A stretch of 64,000 bases of DNA from Lachnospiraceae bacterium (lineage in GTDB: Bacteria; Bacillota; Clostridia; Lachnospirales; Lachnospiraceae): NCBI GenBank assembly GCA_016283775.1, contig JAEENL010000187.1:1-64000 (forward strand). Reading direction: 5' to 3'. A program made the position numbers and the translations under genes. Each line of letters opens with the position of its first letter. The first letter of the stretch is position 1. Of the stretch, positions 26,422 through 35,043 are shown piece after piece. A model generated the notes under the pieces. That model was not told the DNA's origin. It was given only the letters and a program-made list of their open reading frames with translations, and made no database searches.

Positions 26422-27295
26422 CCTGTTCCTCCTTCTTTGTGGACGCCACATATTCTCTGGGGCCAACACCATATTCTGCGGTAAATGCCCTGTAAAAACC
26501 GGCATAATCCGAAAATCCGCACTGCTTGTAAACGTCATTCGGCTTTTCGCCGGATGCGAGCATCTGTCTTGCTATCTGCACGCGTTTTTTCTGGATATAG
26601 TGATATACACCGGTGCCCATCTTTTTCCTGAACTCATGGCTCAGATGGTATTTGCTCACATACATTTTTTCAGCTATGTCGTCAAGCGACAGCACCTCTC
26701 CGAAATGAAGGTTCACATAGTCGATGACGCGCGCGACGAGCGTGCTCGTAAACGCGACTTCCTCTCCGGACTCGGCATCCAGATCGGCCAGGCGGTTCAA
26801 AAGCACCATGAGCTGCGCGATGAGGCTGGTCTGCATGATATCCCCGCCGTATCCCTCGTTATCCGATTCGCGATAGATGTCGTCCATGAGCTTTCTGATC
26901 TCGTTCTTGTACTCGATGGGAACTCTCAGCTGATTTGAATATTCCGCGACGGACTTGTCGAGACACCTTGCAAGGTTTGTGGTGGACGTGGACATGCGCT
27001 CCAGCATGTCTCCGTCTATCCAGAGGACATAACGCTCATACGGATCCGCTTCATTACGGATGAAGACCTGGTGCAGCTCACGCGGGTTCACAAAGAGCAC
27101 ATCGCCGGGACGCACATGATAGATGCGGCCTTCGATGGAATATGTGACATCTCCGGATACAAGGAAATAGATCTCATAAAAGTCGTGATGGTGCAGCTCC
27201 ACGTCGTGAAGATACGTATCACGCTTGTGCTGGATCTCAAAATCCTTGCGGTTCATCACCTGTCTTGGGTTGAAGGTTTGCAGCTTGGTAGCCAT
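26411..27295 (-). CDS. AraC family transcriptional regulator
   Basis: A 294-residue regulator. Residues 20-110 form a cupin sensor (ELHHHDFYEIYFLVSGDV, RPGDVLFVNP). Residues 190-285 hold the double helix-turn-helix DNA-binding domain, with the family signature VSKYHLSHEFRKKMG and CGFSDYAGFYRAFTAEYG. It most likely controls the overlapping GH28 gene, and perhaps the divergent transporter, in response to a pectin-derived sugar (inference from context). An AGGGGA ribosome site precedes its ATG. Confidence 0.93.
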   Translation of the reverse strand: MATKLQTFNPRQVMNRKDFEIQHKRDTYLHDVELHHHDFYEIYFLVSGDVTYSIEGRIYHVRPGDVLFVNPRELHQVFIRNEADPYERYVLWIDGDMLERMSTSTTNLARCLDKSVAEYSNQLRVPIEYKNEIRKLMDDIYRESDNEGYGGDIMQTSLIAQLMVLLNRLADLDAESGEEVAFTSTLVARVIDYVNLHFGEVLSLDDIAEKMYVSKYHLSHEFRKKMGTGVYHYIQKKRVQIARQMLASGEKPNDVYKQCGFSDYAGFYRAFTAEYGVGPREYVASTKKEEQDED

Positions 27296-27304
27296 TGTTT
27301 CCCC

Positions 27305-27333
27305 TTGTCTTTGACACTTTTGTCGGTTATAAT
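27305..27333 (+). promoter_or_regulatory. Promoter for the AEC transporter gene
   Basis: TTGTCT (27305-27310) and TATAAT (27328-27333), 17 bases apart, in the short gap shared with the divergent AraC gene. Confidence 0.65.
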
Positions 27334-27377
27334 CTTGATATTCCTTATCTCACATATCACGCACAAAAGGAGACACC

Positions 27378-28412
27378 ATGGAAAGTCTCATATTCGCTTT
27401 CAACGCAATAATGCCGATAATCCTGCTTATCCTGCTGGGCTATATCCTTGCCCGCACAGGCTTTCTCACACCCACATTCCTTAAAAACGGGAACAAGCTG
27501 GTGTTTCGCGCGGCGCTACCCGCGCTTCTCTTTGTAAATGTATATTCCATCGGTTCCTTTTCGGAACTCGATCTCACTTTCGTACTCTATTCCGTGATCT
27601 GTGTGGTCGTCCTGTTCCTTTTGGGGCTTGTTGCAGTGACTCTTGCCGTCCCTGACCGTAAGCGGAAAGGCGTAGTCTTGCAGTGCATTTTCAGGTCAAA
27701 CTTTGCGATCATCGGGATCCCTCTTGCGGAATCTCTGGGCGGCACCACCGCAAAAGGCTATGCCGCGGTGCTCTCGGCCTTTTCCATACCTGCCTTTAAC
27801 ATCCTCGCGGTCATCGCGCTCACTATGTTCATGTCGCAGGATGAAGAAAACGGACATTCCGTATCCGTAGGGAAAAAGCTTGGAAAAGTGCTCGTAAATA
27901 TCCTTAAAAACCCGCTCATCATCTCGATCGCTCTGGGACTCATCGCATTGTTCATACGCGGGCATATCCCGGTAAACGAAGCGGGCGAGCCCGTTTTCTC
28001 ACTTTCCGGTTCCCTGCCGTTTCTGTATTCCGCGATCAAGACCCTGTCTGCCGCAGCAACGCCGCTCGCGCTGATGATACTCGGCGGAAATTTTGATTTT
28101 AAAACGACACGCGGTTCTCTTCGCGAGATCCTCATAGGAACCTTTGGAAGGGTCGTCTTTGCGCCTCTTCTCGCGCTTGGCGCGGCGGTCCTCCTCACCC
28201 GGCACACCGGGCTCCTTTCCTTTGACAGCTCCGTGTTCCCGTCTCTTGTCGCGCTCTTTGGCACGCCTGTAGCGGTATCCAGCGCCGTGATGGCGGAAGA
28301 GATGAACAACGACGGCCCTCTTGCGGGCCAGCTTGTCGTGTGGACCTCACTGTTATCGATAGTCACTGTATTTGTGGAGATTGTGCTGATCAGGAACATC
28401 GGACTTCTTTAA
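27378..28412 (+). CDS. AEC (auxin efflux carrier) family transporter
   Basis: A 344-residue membrane protein with about ten hydrophobic segments arranged as two halves, typical of the AEC family of secondary carriers (relatives move malate or other organic acids). Recognisable segments are RTGFLTPTFLKNGNKLVFRAALPALLFVN at the first span and the FRSNFAIIGIPLAESLGG re-entrant region. The ATG follows AAGGAG. Its 3' end overlaps the convergent minus-strand gene by 4 bases. The substrate is unknown. Confidence 0.9.
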   Translation: MESLIFAFNAIMPIILLILLGYILARTGFLTPTFLKNGNKLVFRAALPALLFVNVYSIGSFSELDLTFVLYSVICVVVLFLLGLVAVTLAVPDRKRKGVVLQCIFRSNFAIIGIPLAESLGGTTAKGYAAVLSAFSIPAFNILAVIALTMFMSQDEENGHSVSVGKKLGKVLVNILKNPLIISIALGLIALFIRGHIPVNEAGEPVFSLSGSLPFLYSAIKTLSAAATPLALMILGGNFDFKTTRGSLREILIGTFGRVVFAPLLALGAAVLLTRHTGLLSFDSSVFPSLVALFGTPVAVSSAVMAEEMNNDGPLAGQLVVWTSLLSIVTVFVEIVLIRNIGLL

Positions 28413-28942
28413 TCCGTGTCCTTCTTTGACGCTTTATTTGTAATGGCACGCTTTATCAGTGCTTTTATACCGAGAAGCGCCATATCGAGCAACAAAATAA
28501 ATACCCCGTAAAGGACAGGTTCGGCCGTGAGCCACACCTTATCCTCTCCGACAAGCCCCGCCGCCTGTGCCGCAAGGTTTATCGCATTGTAGAGATATGC
28601 GACTGCCGCTGAGATCAGGGTATAGTACAAAATGTTACAGAAGAACGTGTAAAATTTTTTCTGCGGGAACATCATGTATGGATCGTAGATGGCTTTGTCG
28701 GTGCGCATATAGCGGAAAATGTTGTTGACCAGAAGGTCGTTCACCATACCGAGCACAATGCCGAGCACCAATATCAGGTCGAACTGATTGGCAGTGTCCA
28801 GCGCCTGGATGCCCATTCCCACAAAGTAATATACAGCCCCCGCAAACCACCACTTTATGAATACCGCCTTCACCGAAGGCGGTATTTTTGCGAGCCGGTC
28901 GATCTTGTACGGATCGGGCTGTCTGTCGGTCTTGTTACTCAT
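28409..28942 (-). CDS. Membrane protein at the end of the ABC importer cluster (accessory 5)
   Basis: A 177-residue protein of unknown function with about four hydrophobic segments (near residues 30-50, 56-75, 98-120 and 138-160) and hydrophilic termini. It overlaps the preceding membrane protein gene by 8 bases (ATGAGTAA), so the two are translationally coupled and probably form a pair. Position suggests they belong with the importer operon, but a gap of only 17 bases to the ATPase gene is the sole evidence. A hairpin-forming palindrome lies in its 5' coding region. Confidence 0.78.
   Translation of the reverse strand: MSNKTDRQPDPYKIDRLAKIPPSVKAVFIKWWFAGAVYYFVGMGIQALDTANQFDLILVLGIVLGMVNDLLVNNIFRYMRTDKAIYDPYMMFPQKKFYTFFCNILYYTLISAAVAYLYNAINLAAQAAGLVGEDKVWLTAEPVLYGVFILLLDMALLGIKALIKRAITNKASKKDTD
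28860..28889 (+). terminator. 12-bp palindrome with T-run inside a minus-strand gene
   Basis: A perfect 12-bp inverted repeat (28860-28871 with 28875-28886), a 3-base loop and five T follow on the plus strand. It encodes residues near the start of the minus-strand protein. It looks like an intrinsic terminator for plus-strand RNA, and could stop antisense readthrough from the AEC transporter gene. Confidence 0.5.
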
Positions 28943-29489
28943 CCTCGGCGATCACCTCATCGTTGTCGTCATCATCCGCAAAATCATCATCGGGCACAGA
29001 TGTGTCGATCATGTTGAGAAGCTTTCCGTAAAGGGGCTTGAGCACTACGAGAAGGATGCTCACTCCGAGTGAGACAATGTGCGCTCTGAGGTCTTTAAGT
29101 GCCCTCGCGAGTGCCGGTCTGTCCTCCTGCCCCGCTTCGATCCCTGCCTGTATGCGGGCTGCGATCGAATTGTACGAAGCAACGTCCGAAAAAACAAGGA
29201 ACGCAAGTATTATCACACAGAGCACGAGCATGATGTAGTTTGTGCCTTTTCTTGTATGCACGCTCATATATGTGAATATCGCGAGTATCGAAAAAAGCGT
29301 CGTTGTGAACACGAGTATCGCAACCCAGAAATCCGTCGCGTAGATCGAAGCGTTTGAATAGTTTGAAAGCCTGAAGGTATAGACCATGCAGGCAACTATT
29401 ATCGCGAGAAGCGGCAATATCTCCGGCTTTCTCTTTAATCCGACGAGTTTTTTCCTGAAATATTCTTTTACCTTTGCACCGAATGACAT
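28935..29489 (-). CDS. Membrane protein of the ABC importer cluster (accessory 4)
   Basis: A 184-residue protein with four hydrophobic segments (about residues 23-42, 50-70, 80-100 and 138-158) and a very acidic C-terminal tail (DDDFADDDDNDEVIAEDE). It has no recognised family. An AAGGAG site precedes its ATG. It lies 17 bases downstream of the MsmX/UgpC-type ATPase gene and overlaps the next membrane protein gene, suggesting co-expression with the importer. Confidence 0.78.
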   Translation of the reverse strand: MSFGAKVKEYFRKKLVGLKRKPEILPLLAIIVACMVYTFRLSNYSNASIYATDFWVAILVFTTTLFSILAIFTYMSVHTRKGTNYIMLVLCVIILAFLVFSDVASYNSIAARIQAGIEAGQEDRPALARALKDLRAHIVSLGVSILLVVLKPLYGKLLNMIDTSVPDDDFADDDDNDEVIAEDE

Positions 29490-29506
29490 GGCATTCTCCT
29501 TACACC

Positions 29507-30577
29507 TTATTTCGTAGCGATGACCTTGGTGGTCTCTTTGTCGAAGAGGTGGATCTTTTCACTCTTGAAATCAACCTTCAGGATGTCGCCTCGTTTATAT
29601 TCGGCCCATTCCTTGAATTTGCAGGTGATCTTTTTCTTTTTGCAGAGACCGTGGACAAGGGTGTTCTGTCCGAGGTTCTCGTTTATGTCGACGGTAAGCT
29701 CGACGGTCGATCCGACAACGATGTCCTCCGGCCTTATGCCGAGCACCACGGTCTTTCCCTCATATGCGGAGATCGTGGCTTTGTACCTGTCGGGAACAGG
29801 CACTTCAAGGTAGGAATTTGTGAGCTTTCCGTTGTTCACTGTGACATCGATGAAATTCATCGGAGGAAGTCCGATAAAGCTTGCGACAAAGAGGTTTACC
29901 GGATTGTCGTAAAGCTCGATGGGCGTTCCGATCTGCTGTACATAGCCGTCACTCATGCAGACTATGCGGTCCGCGAGCGTCAGCGCTTCGGTCTGGTCGT
30001 GAGTAACATAGATCATCGTCGACTTCAGCCTGTCGTGAAGGAGCATGAGCTCACGTCTCATGGATCCGCGGAGCTTTGCGTCCAGGTTTGAAAGCGGCTC
30101 GTCAAAAAGGAATACCTTGGGGTTTCTCACGATCGCACGTCCCACTGCAACACGCTGGCGCTGACCGCCGGAAAGCTGCGCGGGCTTTTTGTTCAGCTGA
30201 TCGTGGAGGCCCAGTATCTCTGCGGCCTGCATGACCTTTTCATGTATCACGTTCTTGTCTTCGTGACGAAGGACAAGAGAAAACGCCATGTTTTCATACA
30301 CCGTCATGTGTGCATAGAGGGCGTAGTTTTGGAAAACCATTGCTATGTCCCTGTCCTTGGGCGGCATGTTTGTCACGTCTTTTCCGTCAATGGTAAGGGA
30401 ACCGGAGCTTATCTCCTCAAGTCCCGCAACCATGCGGAGAGTGGTCGATTTTCCGCAGCCCGAAGGCCCTACCAGCACGATGAACTCGCCGTCGCTGACA
30501 TCAAGGTTAAAGTCAAACACGGCCTGTACTCCGTTTGGATATATCTTGTTGATGTTCTTTAAGCTTAAATCTGCCAT
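29507..30577 (-). CDS. Sugar ABC transporter ATP-binding protein, UgpC/MsmX type (second copy)
   Basis: A 356-residue ATPase for carbohydrate import. Walker A is GPSGCGKST, the signature LSGGQRQRVAVGRA and Walker B VFLFDEPLSNLDA. The C-terminal about 120 residues form the OB-type regulatory domain with GIRPEDI, typical of MsmX/UgpC. It energises the permeases encoded upstream. A second, similar ATPase gene lies at 36712-37806 at the other end of the cluster, which is unusual because LplB-type importers commonly lack a linked ATPase. Confidence 0.93.
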   Translation of the reverse strand: MADLSLKNINKIYPNGVQAVFDFNLDVSDGEFIVLVGPSGCGKSTTLRMVAGLEEISSGSLTIDGKDVTNMPPKDRDIAMVFQNYALYAHMTVYENMAFSLVLRHEDKNVIHEKVMQAAEILGLHDQLNKKPAQLSGGQRQRVAVGRAIVRNPKVFLFDEPLSNLDAKLRGSMRRELMLLHDRLKSTMIYVTHDQTEALTLADRIVCMSDGYVQQIGTPIELYDNPVNLFVASFIGLPPMNFIDVTVNNGKLTNSYLEVPVPDRYKATISAYEGKTVVLGIRPEDIVVGSTVELTVDINENLGQNTLVHGLCKKKKITCKFKEWAEYKRGDILKVDFKSEKIHLFDKETTKVIATK

Positions 30578-30606
30578 TTTCTAAGTTCTCCGCTTACAAA
30601 GATCTC

Positions 30607-31074
30607 TTATTTCGGGGATGTATCGACTGTCTTCAGATAACGGTTCAGCATCGTGCTCTTGATGAAAGTGTTTACGGATGCGATAAACAGGCAGACTGCC
30701 GAAAATACAAGACAGATCACGCACACCCTGTAGAGCTTTTCGGTGATGAAACCAAACTTCATCATCGACTTAGGAAAGTCAAAGATCCTGTAAATCTGCA
30801 GCACACCCATGATTATGGGCGCTATCGCCCATTTTATATGATAAGTCTTAAGCTCTTCGCCCACATAGAAGGCAAAAAGCATAAAGAGGATATTCACGAT
30901 TATGTCGATGCCGATGGTGTAATAGTTAAAACCTGCGACACCTGTAAGTGAGGAAAGCACGCTGTTTGAATAGATGAGCGTGAACTGTACGACGTCCGCT
31001 ATGAGCGCGAGCATGCAGAGAGTGAACGAAAGCGAATCGTTCTTGTAACGCATGCGTTCAACATTGATCTTCAT
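30607..31074 (-). CDS. Membrane protein of the ABC importer cluster (accessory 3)
   Basis: A 155-residue protein with four hydrophobic segments (about residues 17-36, 47-68, 80-98 and 113-135). No family recognised. It overlaps the preceding accessory gene by 4 bases (ATGA) and precedes the ATPase gene by 29 bases. The hydrophobic pattern resembles the neighbouring accessory proteins, so a multi-subunit membrane partner for the importer is possible, but this is inference from order only. Confidence 0.78.
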   Translation of the reverse strand: MKINVERMRYKNDSLSFTLCMLALIADVVQFTLIYSNSVLSSLTGVAGFNYYTIGIDIIVNILFMLFAFYVGEELKTYHIKWAIAPIIMGVLQIYRIFDFPKSMMKFGFITEKLYRVCVICLVFSAVCLFIASVNTFIKSTMLNRYLKTVDTSPK

Positions 31075-31667
31075 CGCTGCACCTCCGTGGCTTTTGTCTT
31101 AAGAGCTTTCATCGCTTCTTTTTCCTTTGCCATCCAGACGATCTTCCAGATGACGTTGACTATGACAAGCACCACCGCGACGATCCCCACAACGGCTGAA
31201 GCCGTGCCGAGGTCAAACCACAGTGTGGACTTTGTCATCTTGAAATCATTCGGGAACATGTCCACCCACATCTGCCACTTTTCAAAGTCAACGGTCGTGA
31301 GGAACTGCTCCTTGTATTTTACGGAATTTGAATATACATACCAGGACAGAAAGCACGCAAATCCGGCAAAAAGTCCCGATGAAACAAAGTTTGTTACGTA
31401 ATATTTCCTGCGTGTGTTATTGAGCATCATAAAGCAGAGCGCTGCGAGCACTATCAGGATGACCGCATATAAAACCTCCGCTCTGTTGAAATCCTGCACA
31501 TCGTAATAGATGCGGCTTCCTTCGACATACATGAAACTCGTGGAGTCGATGAAGTAGAACAGGGTATACAGATCGGTAGAATATCCGAGTCCGAGGACGA
31601 AAAACACCACTGCCGCGGCAAGAGAGAATATCGTCGTTATCTTTTGGAATATCATCTGATGTGACAT
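31071..31667 (-). CDS. Membrane protein of the ABC importer cluster (accessory 2)
   Basis: A 198-residue protein with four hydrophobic segments: near residues 10-30, a long one around 66-82, one at 92-112, and a C-terminal one at 155-178. An extracytoplasmic loop is likely around residues 30-62 and 112-150. It ends in a charged KEKEAMKALKTKATEVQR tail. It lies downstream of the binding lipoprotein gene, after a GC-rich hairpin. No family recognised. Confidence 0.78.
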   Translation of the reverse strand: MSHQMIFQKITTIFSLAAAVVFFVLGLGYSTDLYTLFYFIDSTSFMYVEGSRIYYDVQDFNRAEVLYAVILIVLAALCFMMLNNTRRKYYVTNFVSSGLFAGFACFLSWYVYSNSVKYKEQFLTTVDFEKWQMWVDMFPNDFKMTKSTLWFDLGTASAVVGIVAVVLVIVNVIWKIVWMAKEKEAMKALKTKATEVQR

Positions 31668-31689
31668 ACAGCCTCCGAAAGGCCCCGCT

Positions 31690-31711
31690 CCGGGGGAGTT
31701 TCCTCCCCCGG
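31690..31711 (-). promoter_or_regulatory. GC-rich intercistronic hairpin after the binding-protein gene
   Basis: A perfect 9-bp stem of mostly G-C pairs (31690-31698 with 31703-31711) with a 4-base loop but no T-run lies between the lipoprotein gene and the next membrane gene. Hairpins like this often protect the upstream binding-protein mRNA and lower expression downstream. Confidence 0.6.
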
Positions 31712-31745
31712 CATGAGACCGATTAGATCGTTTTTAAAGATTTGC

Positions 31746-34040
31746 TTACTGAGCTGAAGCGTCAGCAGCATTCTTCTTGTTGATGGCTTCCTCGAAACCG
31801 TACTTGATAGCGTCGATGAAGATAGAGTACTCGTTCTTCGACTTTGAGAAGTAGCTTGAAAGGTTTGCGCACTTCTCGGAAAGGGTCTGGTTCTCGGAGC
31901 TGGTCGTTGCAAATGTTGTAGGGATGATGCGATAGAAAGGTGTAGGGCACTCGGAGCTGTTTACCATAACATGCTCAAGAACGCCGTAAACGATCGCATT
32001 GTTGACAAGCTGAAGGCCTGCTTTACCCTTTTCTGTGGTGCACTGATATTCCATACCCTGCTGCTTGATGTAGCCGATGGGGAATGTAGCGCCGAGCCAC
32101 TGACGATAGTAGTTGGTGTAGTTACCCTTTGCAAGAGTCTTTAACTCCTTGAGAGCTGCGTCGGAAAGCTGAGGAACCTTCTGTCCCTGATAGTCGATGT
32201 ACTGAACGTTTCCGGAAGCATCATGCTGGATCCATGCGTGAGGGCCGTAAGACATTGTCATATTACCCTCTGTGGAGTACATGTAATCGAAAAGCTTTAA
32301 TGCCTTTGCAAGCTTGTCGGGTGTCTGAGCGCACTCAGCCGTGATAACCCAACCCTCTGTCTTAACAGATCTCCAGGACTCTGTGAATCTGGTGAGTGTA
32401 GCGCCGCCGGAAGTGGTTGCCCACATAGCAACGGGGTTGATGATGGATGCAAGGTTGAAGCCCTCGATCTTTACAGTGTCATCATAAGCGGTCTGGGTCT
32501 GAACATAGTCATAAAGACCGAAACCAAGGTTGGAGTTGTACATGGTATCGTAAACCTTTGTACCCGATGCGCCGCCTGCGCCCTCAAGATCGAAATCCTT
32601 GAGGATAAGGCCGTCTGCATAGAGCTGGCTGAGCTTTTCGATAGCATAGTAGAACTCTTCGGACTGACGGCCGTCATGAAGGTTGCCGTCTGCGTCAAAG
32701 TAGAGATAATCCTTCTCGGCATCCGCACCACGAACACCAAAGAGGTTGCATGCAAGTGTGAAGAGATCGGGCTCTCTCTGGAGAGTAGCCTCACGTGCGA
32801 AGAAACCGTAAACTACATCGCTTGTGCCGCCTGTAAGGAACTTGGGATTGGAAACTACGCAGCGGAGAAGTGCTACCATCTCATCTGCATCCCATGCAGC
32901 GTTCTGGCCTACAAAGAGGTCTGCACGGTTTTCGCCGTAATATCCGCCGTAAGTGGTGTCGATGTAATCACGAAGAGCCTTTACGAGAGTAGCACCGTTC
33001 TTGTTGCCTACTTCGCTCATGACTGTTGTGATGTTCTTTGCGTAATCCTTCTTGACTGTCTCAACGCCTGTGCCGTCCTTCTTAACGACCTTTACTTCGA
33101 TGGCGTCAACGCCGGAAGCGGATTCGGGCATGTATGCCTTGTAGGTGAAGGAACCGGTATAAGCTGTCGAATCAAACTTTGACTCGTCATAAGCGCCGTT
33201 TAAGAGCTTTTCAACCCAGTCCACACGTACAAGGAAGGTCTTCTCGATATCATCATAACCGTCGAAGTAAGGAGCATAGTAGATATGTCCGTCACCTGCG
33301 GTGATGGTGGTCTTTACGACTTCGTTGCCGTCAAGGAAAGCCTTGAAGTTGGGCATAACATCGAGATACTGGTCAAGCTGGATGAAGTTTCCTGTCTGGC
33401 CGTCTTCGTTTGCGCTTGCAGCGCTTGCGCAGAGAACGTCAACGCCTGAGAAATTGTCATTCTTCACAGCCTTGTAGTTGTTGTTAACGCTGGATTCCGT
33501 TGTGGTAACATCGTTGATGGTGAAGCCTACATCGGTCTGGATCTGCTTCCATGTAGGAAGAAGGTCGCCCTTTTCGTAGGTAACGCCGTCTGCTGCTGCG
33601 TACGGATCGTCAAGTGTGTAGGACATCCTGAGCTTGTTGTAAAGAACGGACATGTTGAGTGTAACGCCCGTTGCGTCAGCATTTCCTACCTGAGCCTTTA
33701 CAGGTGTGGAATTTGAGTACTGGCCGGTAACCATTCTGTTGTAAGCAGCAGAAAGTGCCATAAGGTAAAGTGTACCGCCGAACTCGCTCTGAACCTTCGA
33801 GATGAGGCCCGAAGCTGCATTGGAGATCGTCTTCTCCTCAACTACGATCGCCTTAGCTGCCTGTGTGGGTGTTGCATCAGGAGCCTTTGTGGGTTCTGCC
33901 GCTTTTGTAGCTGCAGCGCCGGTCCCCTGTGCGGCCGGAGTATTGGAAGCGCCGCCGTTATCCTTGTCGCCGCATCCTGCGAGACAAGTTACGATCATTG
34001 CCGAAGCCAATACAAGGCCAAGTAACTTTCTTAATTTCAT
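31746..34040 (-). CDS. Extracellular solute-binding lipoprotein (large, LipO-like)
   Basis: A 764-residue lipoprotein, the substrate receptor of the importer. The signal peptide ends in the lipobox LAGC with Cys23, followed by a Gly/Asn/Thr/Pro/Ala-rich tether (to about residue 65). The rest shows the pattern of carbohydrate-binding proteins of LplA/LipO type (segments such as PTWKQIQTDVGF, FIQLDQYLDVMPNF and YAPYFDGY). It is about 200 residues longer than is usual for that family, with inserted loops. I start at 34040 after GGAGGG. The ligand is unknown; oligogalacturonides or other pectin pieces are plausible from the neighbouring GH28. Confidence 0.9.
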   Translation of the reverse strand: MKLRKLLGLVLASAMIVTCLAGCGDKDNGGASNTPAAQGTGAAATKAAEPTKAPDATPTQAAKAIVVEEKTISNAASGLISKVQSEFGGTLYLMALSAAYNRMVTGQYSNSTPVKAQVGNADATGVTLNMSVLYNKLRMSYTLDDPYAAADGVTYEKGDLLPTWKQIQTDVGFTINDVTTTESSVNNNYKAVKNDNFSGVDVLCASAASANEDGQTGNFIQLDQYLDVMPNFKAFLDGNEVVKTTITAGDGHIYYAPYFDGYDDIEKTFLVRVDWVEKLLNGAYDESKFDSTAYTGSFTYKAYMPESASGVDAIEVKVVKKDGTGVETVKKDYAKNITTVMSEVGNKNGATLVKALRDYIDTTYGGYYGENRADLFVGQNAAWDADEMVALLRCVVSNPKFLTGGTSDVVYGFFAREATLQREPDLFTLACNLFGVRGADAEKDYLYFDADGNLHDGRQSEEFYYAIEKLSQLYADGLILKDFDLEGAGGASGTKVYDTMYNSNLGFGLYDYVQTQTAYDDTVKIEGFNLASIINPVAMWATTSGGATLTRFTESWRSVKTEGWVITAECAQTPDKLAKALKLFDYMYSTEGNMTMSYGPHAWIQHDASGNVQYIDYQGQKVPQLSDAALKELKTLAKGNYTNYYRQWLGATFPIGYIKQQGMEYQCTTEKGKAGLQLVNNAIVYGVLEHVMVNSSECPTPFYRIIPTTFATTSSENQTLSEKCANLSSYFSKSKNEYSIFIDAIKYGFEEAINKKNAADASAQ

Positions 34041-34117
34041 AGAGCCCTCCATTATAAAATTATTTATCTCATATCGACCGCACTATGCCGCCGAGTATAG
34101 ATCTTGGGTAATTAACA

Positions 34118-34999
34118 TCACTCCTTGACACCGCCGAGGTTTACGCCCTTTGCAAAGTATTTCTGGATGTAAGGATAGATGATGAGTATCGGGATGATCG
34201 CGCATATGATCATCGAATAGATCACGGAATCCGCCGAGAAGTTTGTGAACGGCTGTGTCTCCGTGGTGTTGAACTGTTCGAGCGTGTCTCTTATGTATAC
34301 CTGAAGCGGCCACTCCGTAGAGTTTCCGATCATCTTTCTTGCCCAGAAGTAACCGTTCCATCTGGAAATACCGAAGAACAGTCCGACAGTCGCTATCGCG
34401 GATTTTGACATCGGAACGAACACCCTTGTCAGTATCTGGAATTCAGACGCTCCGTCCACTATGGAAGCTTCCTCTATCTCGCTCGGAACGCCTTCAAACG
34501 CGTTTCTGAGGAGAAGAACGTTAAATGCGTTCATACCCATCGCGATGACAATGAGCCATTTGTCATCCATGATGCCGATCCCGCGGAAAATGCTCTGCGT
34601 TGCCTTGTAGTTCAGCCATGTGGGGATAAGTCCCGCCGTGAACCACATTGTGAACGAAAGCAGGAAATTGAAGCCTCTGCGGAAAAGCAGCCTTTTCTTT
34701 GAGAGGGCGTACGCACCCGCTATGGAGACCACAAGCGCCCAGATCGTGCCGTAAAACGTAACGAACAGGGTGTTTGCGTAGCATGTCCAGAAGCTCTTTT
34801 GTTTCAGCACATAGATAAAGGCATCAAACTGCACCTCGACAGGCCAGAGGACCACCTTGCCCGTTCTCAGGGCGTCGATGGAACTTATCGACGCCGATAT
34901 CGCGTAAACGAAAGGATACAGGCAAAAGATCGCAAATACCGTAAGGAACAGGTATGCAAATATCTTAAATATCAATTCGGAGATTTCGAGTCTTTTCAC
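34118..34999 (-). CDS. Carbohydrate ABC transporter permease, YtcP/MalG-like
   Basis: A 293-residue inner permease subunit with six membrane segments. The EAA loop that contacts the ATPase is EIEEASIVDGASEFQILTRVFVPMSKSAIATVG in the C-terminal half (EAx-x-DGA-x-x-x...P). The C terminus KGVNLGGVKE is typical of YtcP-type permeases of LplB importers. It lies between the LplB-type permease and the binding protein genes. Confidence 0.93.
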   Translation of the reverse strand: MKRLEISELIFKIFAYLFLTVFAIFCLYPFVYAISASISSIDALRTGKVVLWPVEVQFDAFIYVLKQKSFWTCYANTLFVTFYGTIWALVVSIAGAYALSKKRLLFRRGFNFLLSFTMWFTAGLIPTWLNYKATQSIFRGIGIMDDKWLIVIAMGMNAFNVLLLRNAFEGVPSEIEEASIVDGASEFQILTRVFVPMSKSAIATVGLFFGISRWNGYFWARKMIGNSTEWPLQVYIRDTLEQFNTTETQPFTNFSADSVIYSMIICAIIPILIIYPYIQKYFAKGVNLGGVKE

Positions 35000-35043
35000 T
35001 TTTTGATACTCCTTGAAAATGGATAACTTTTAAGGCTTTGCCG

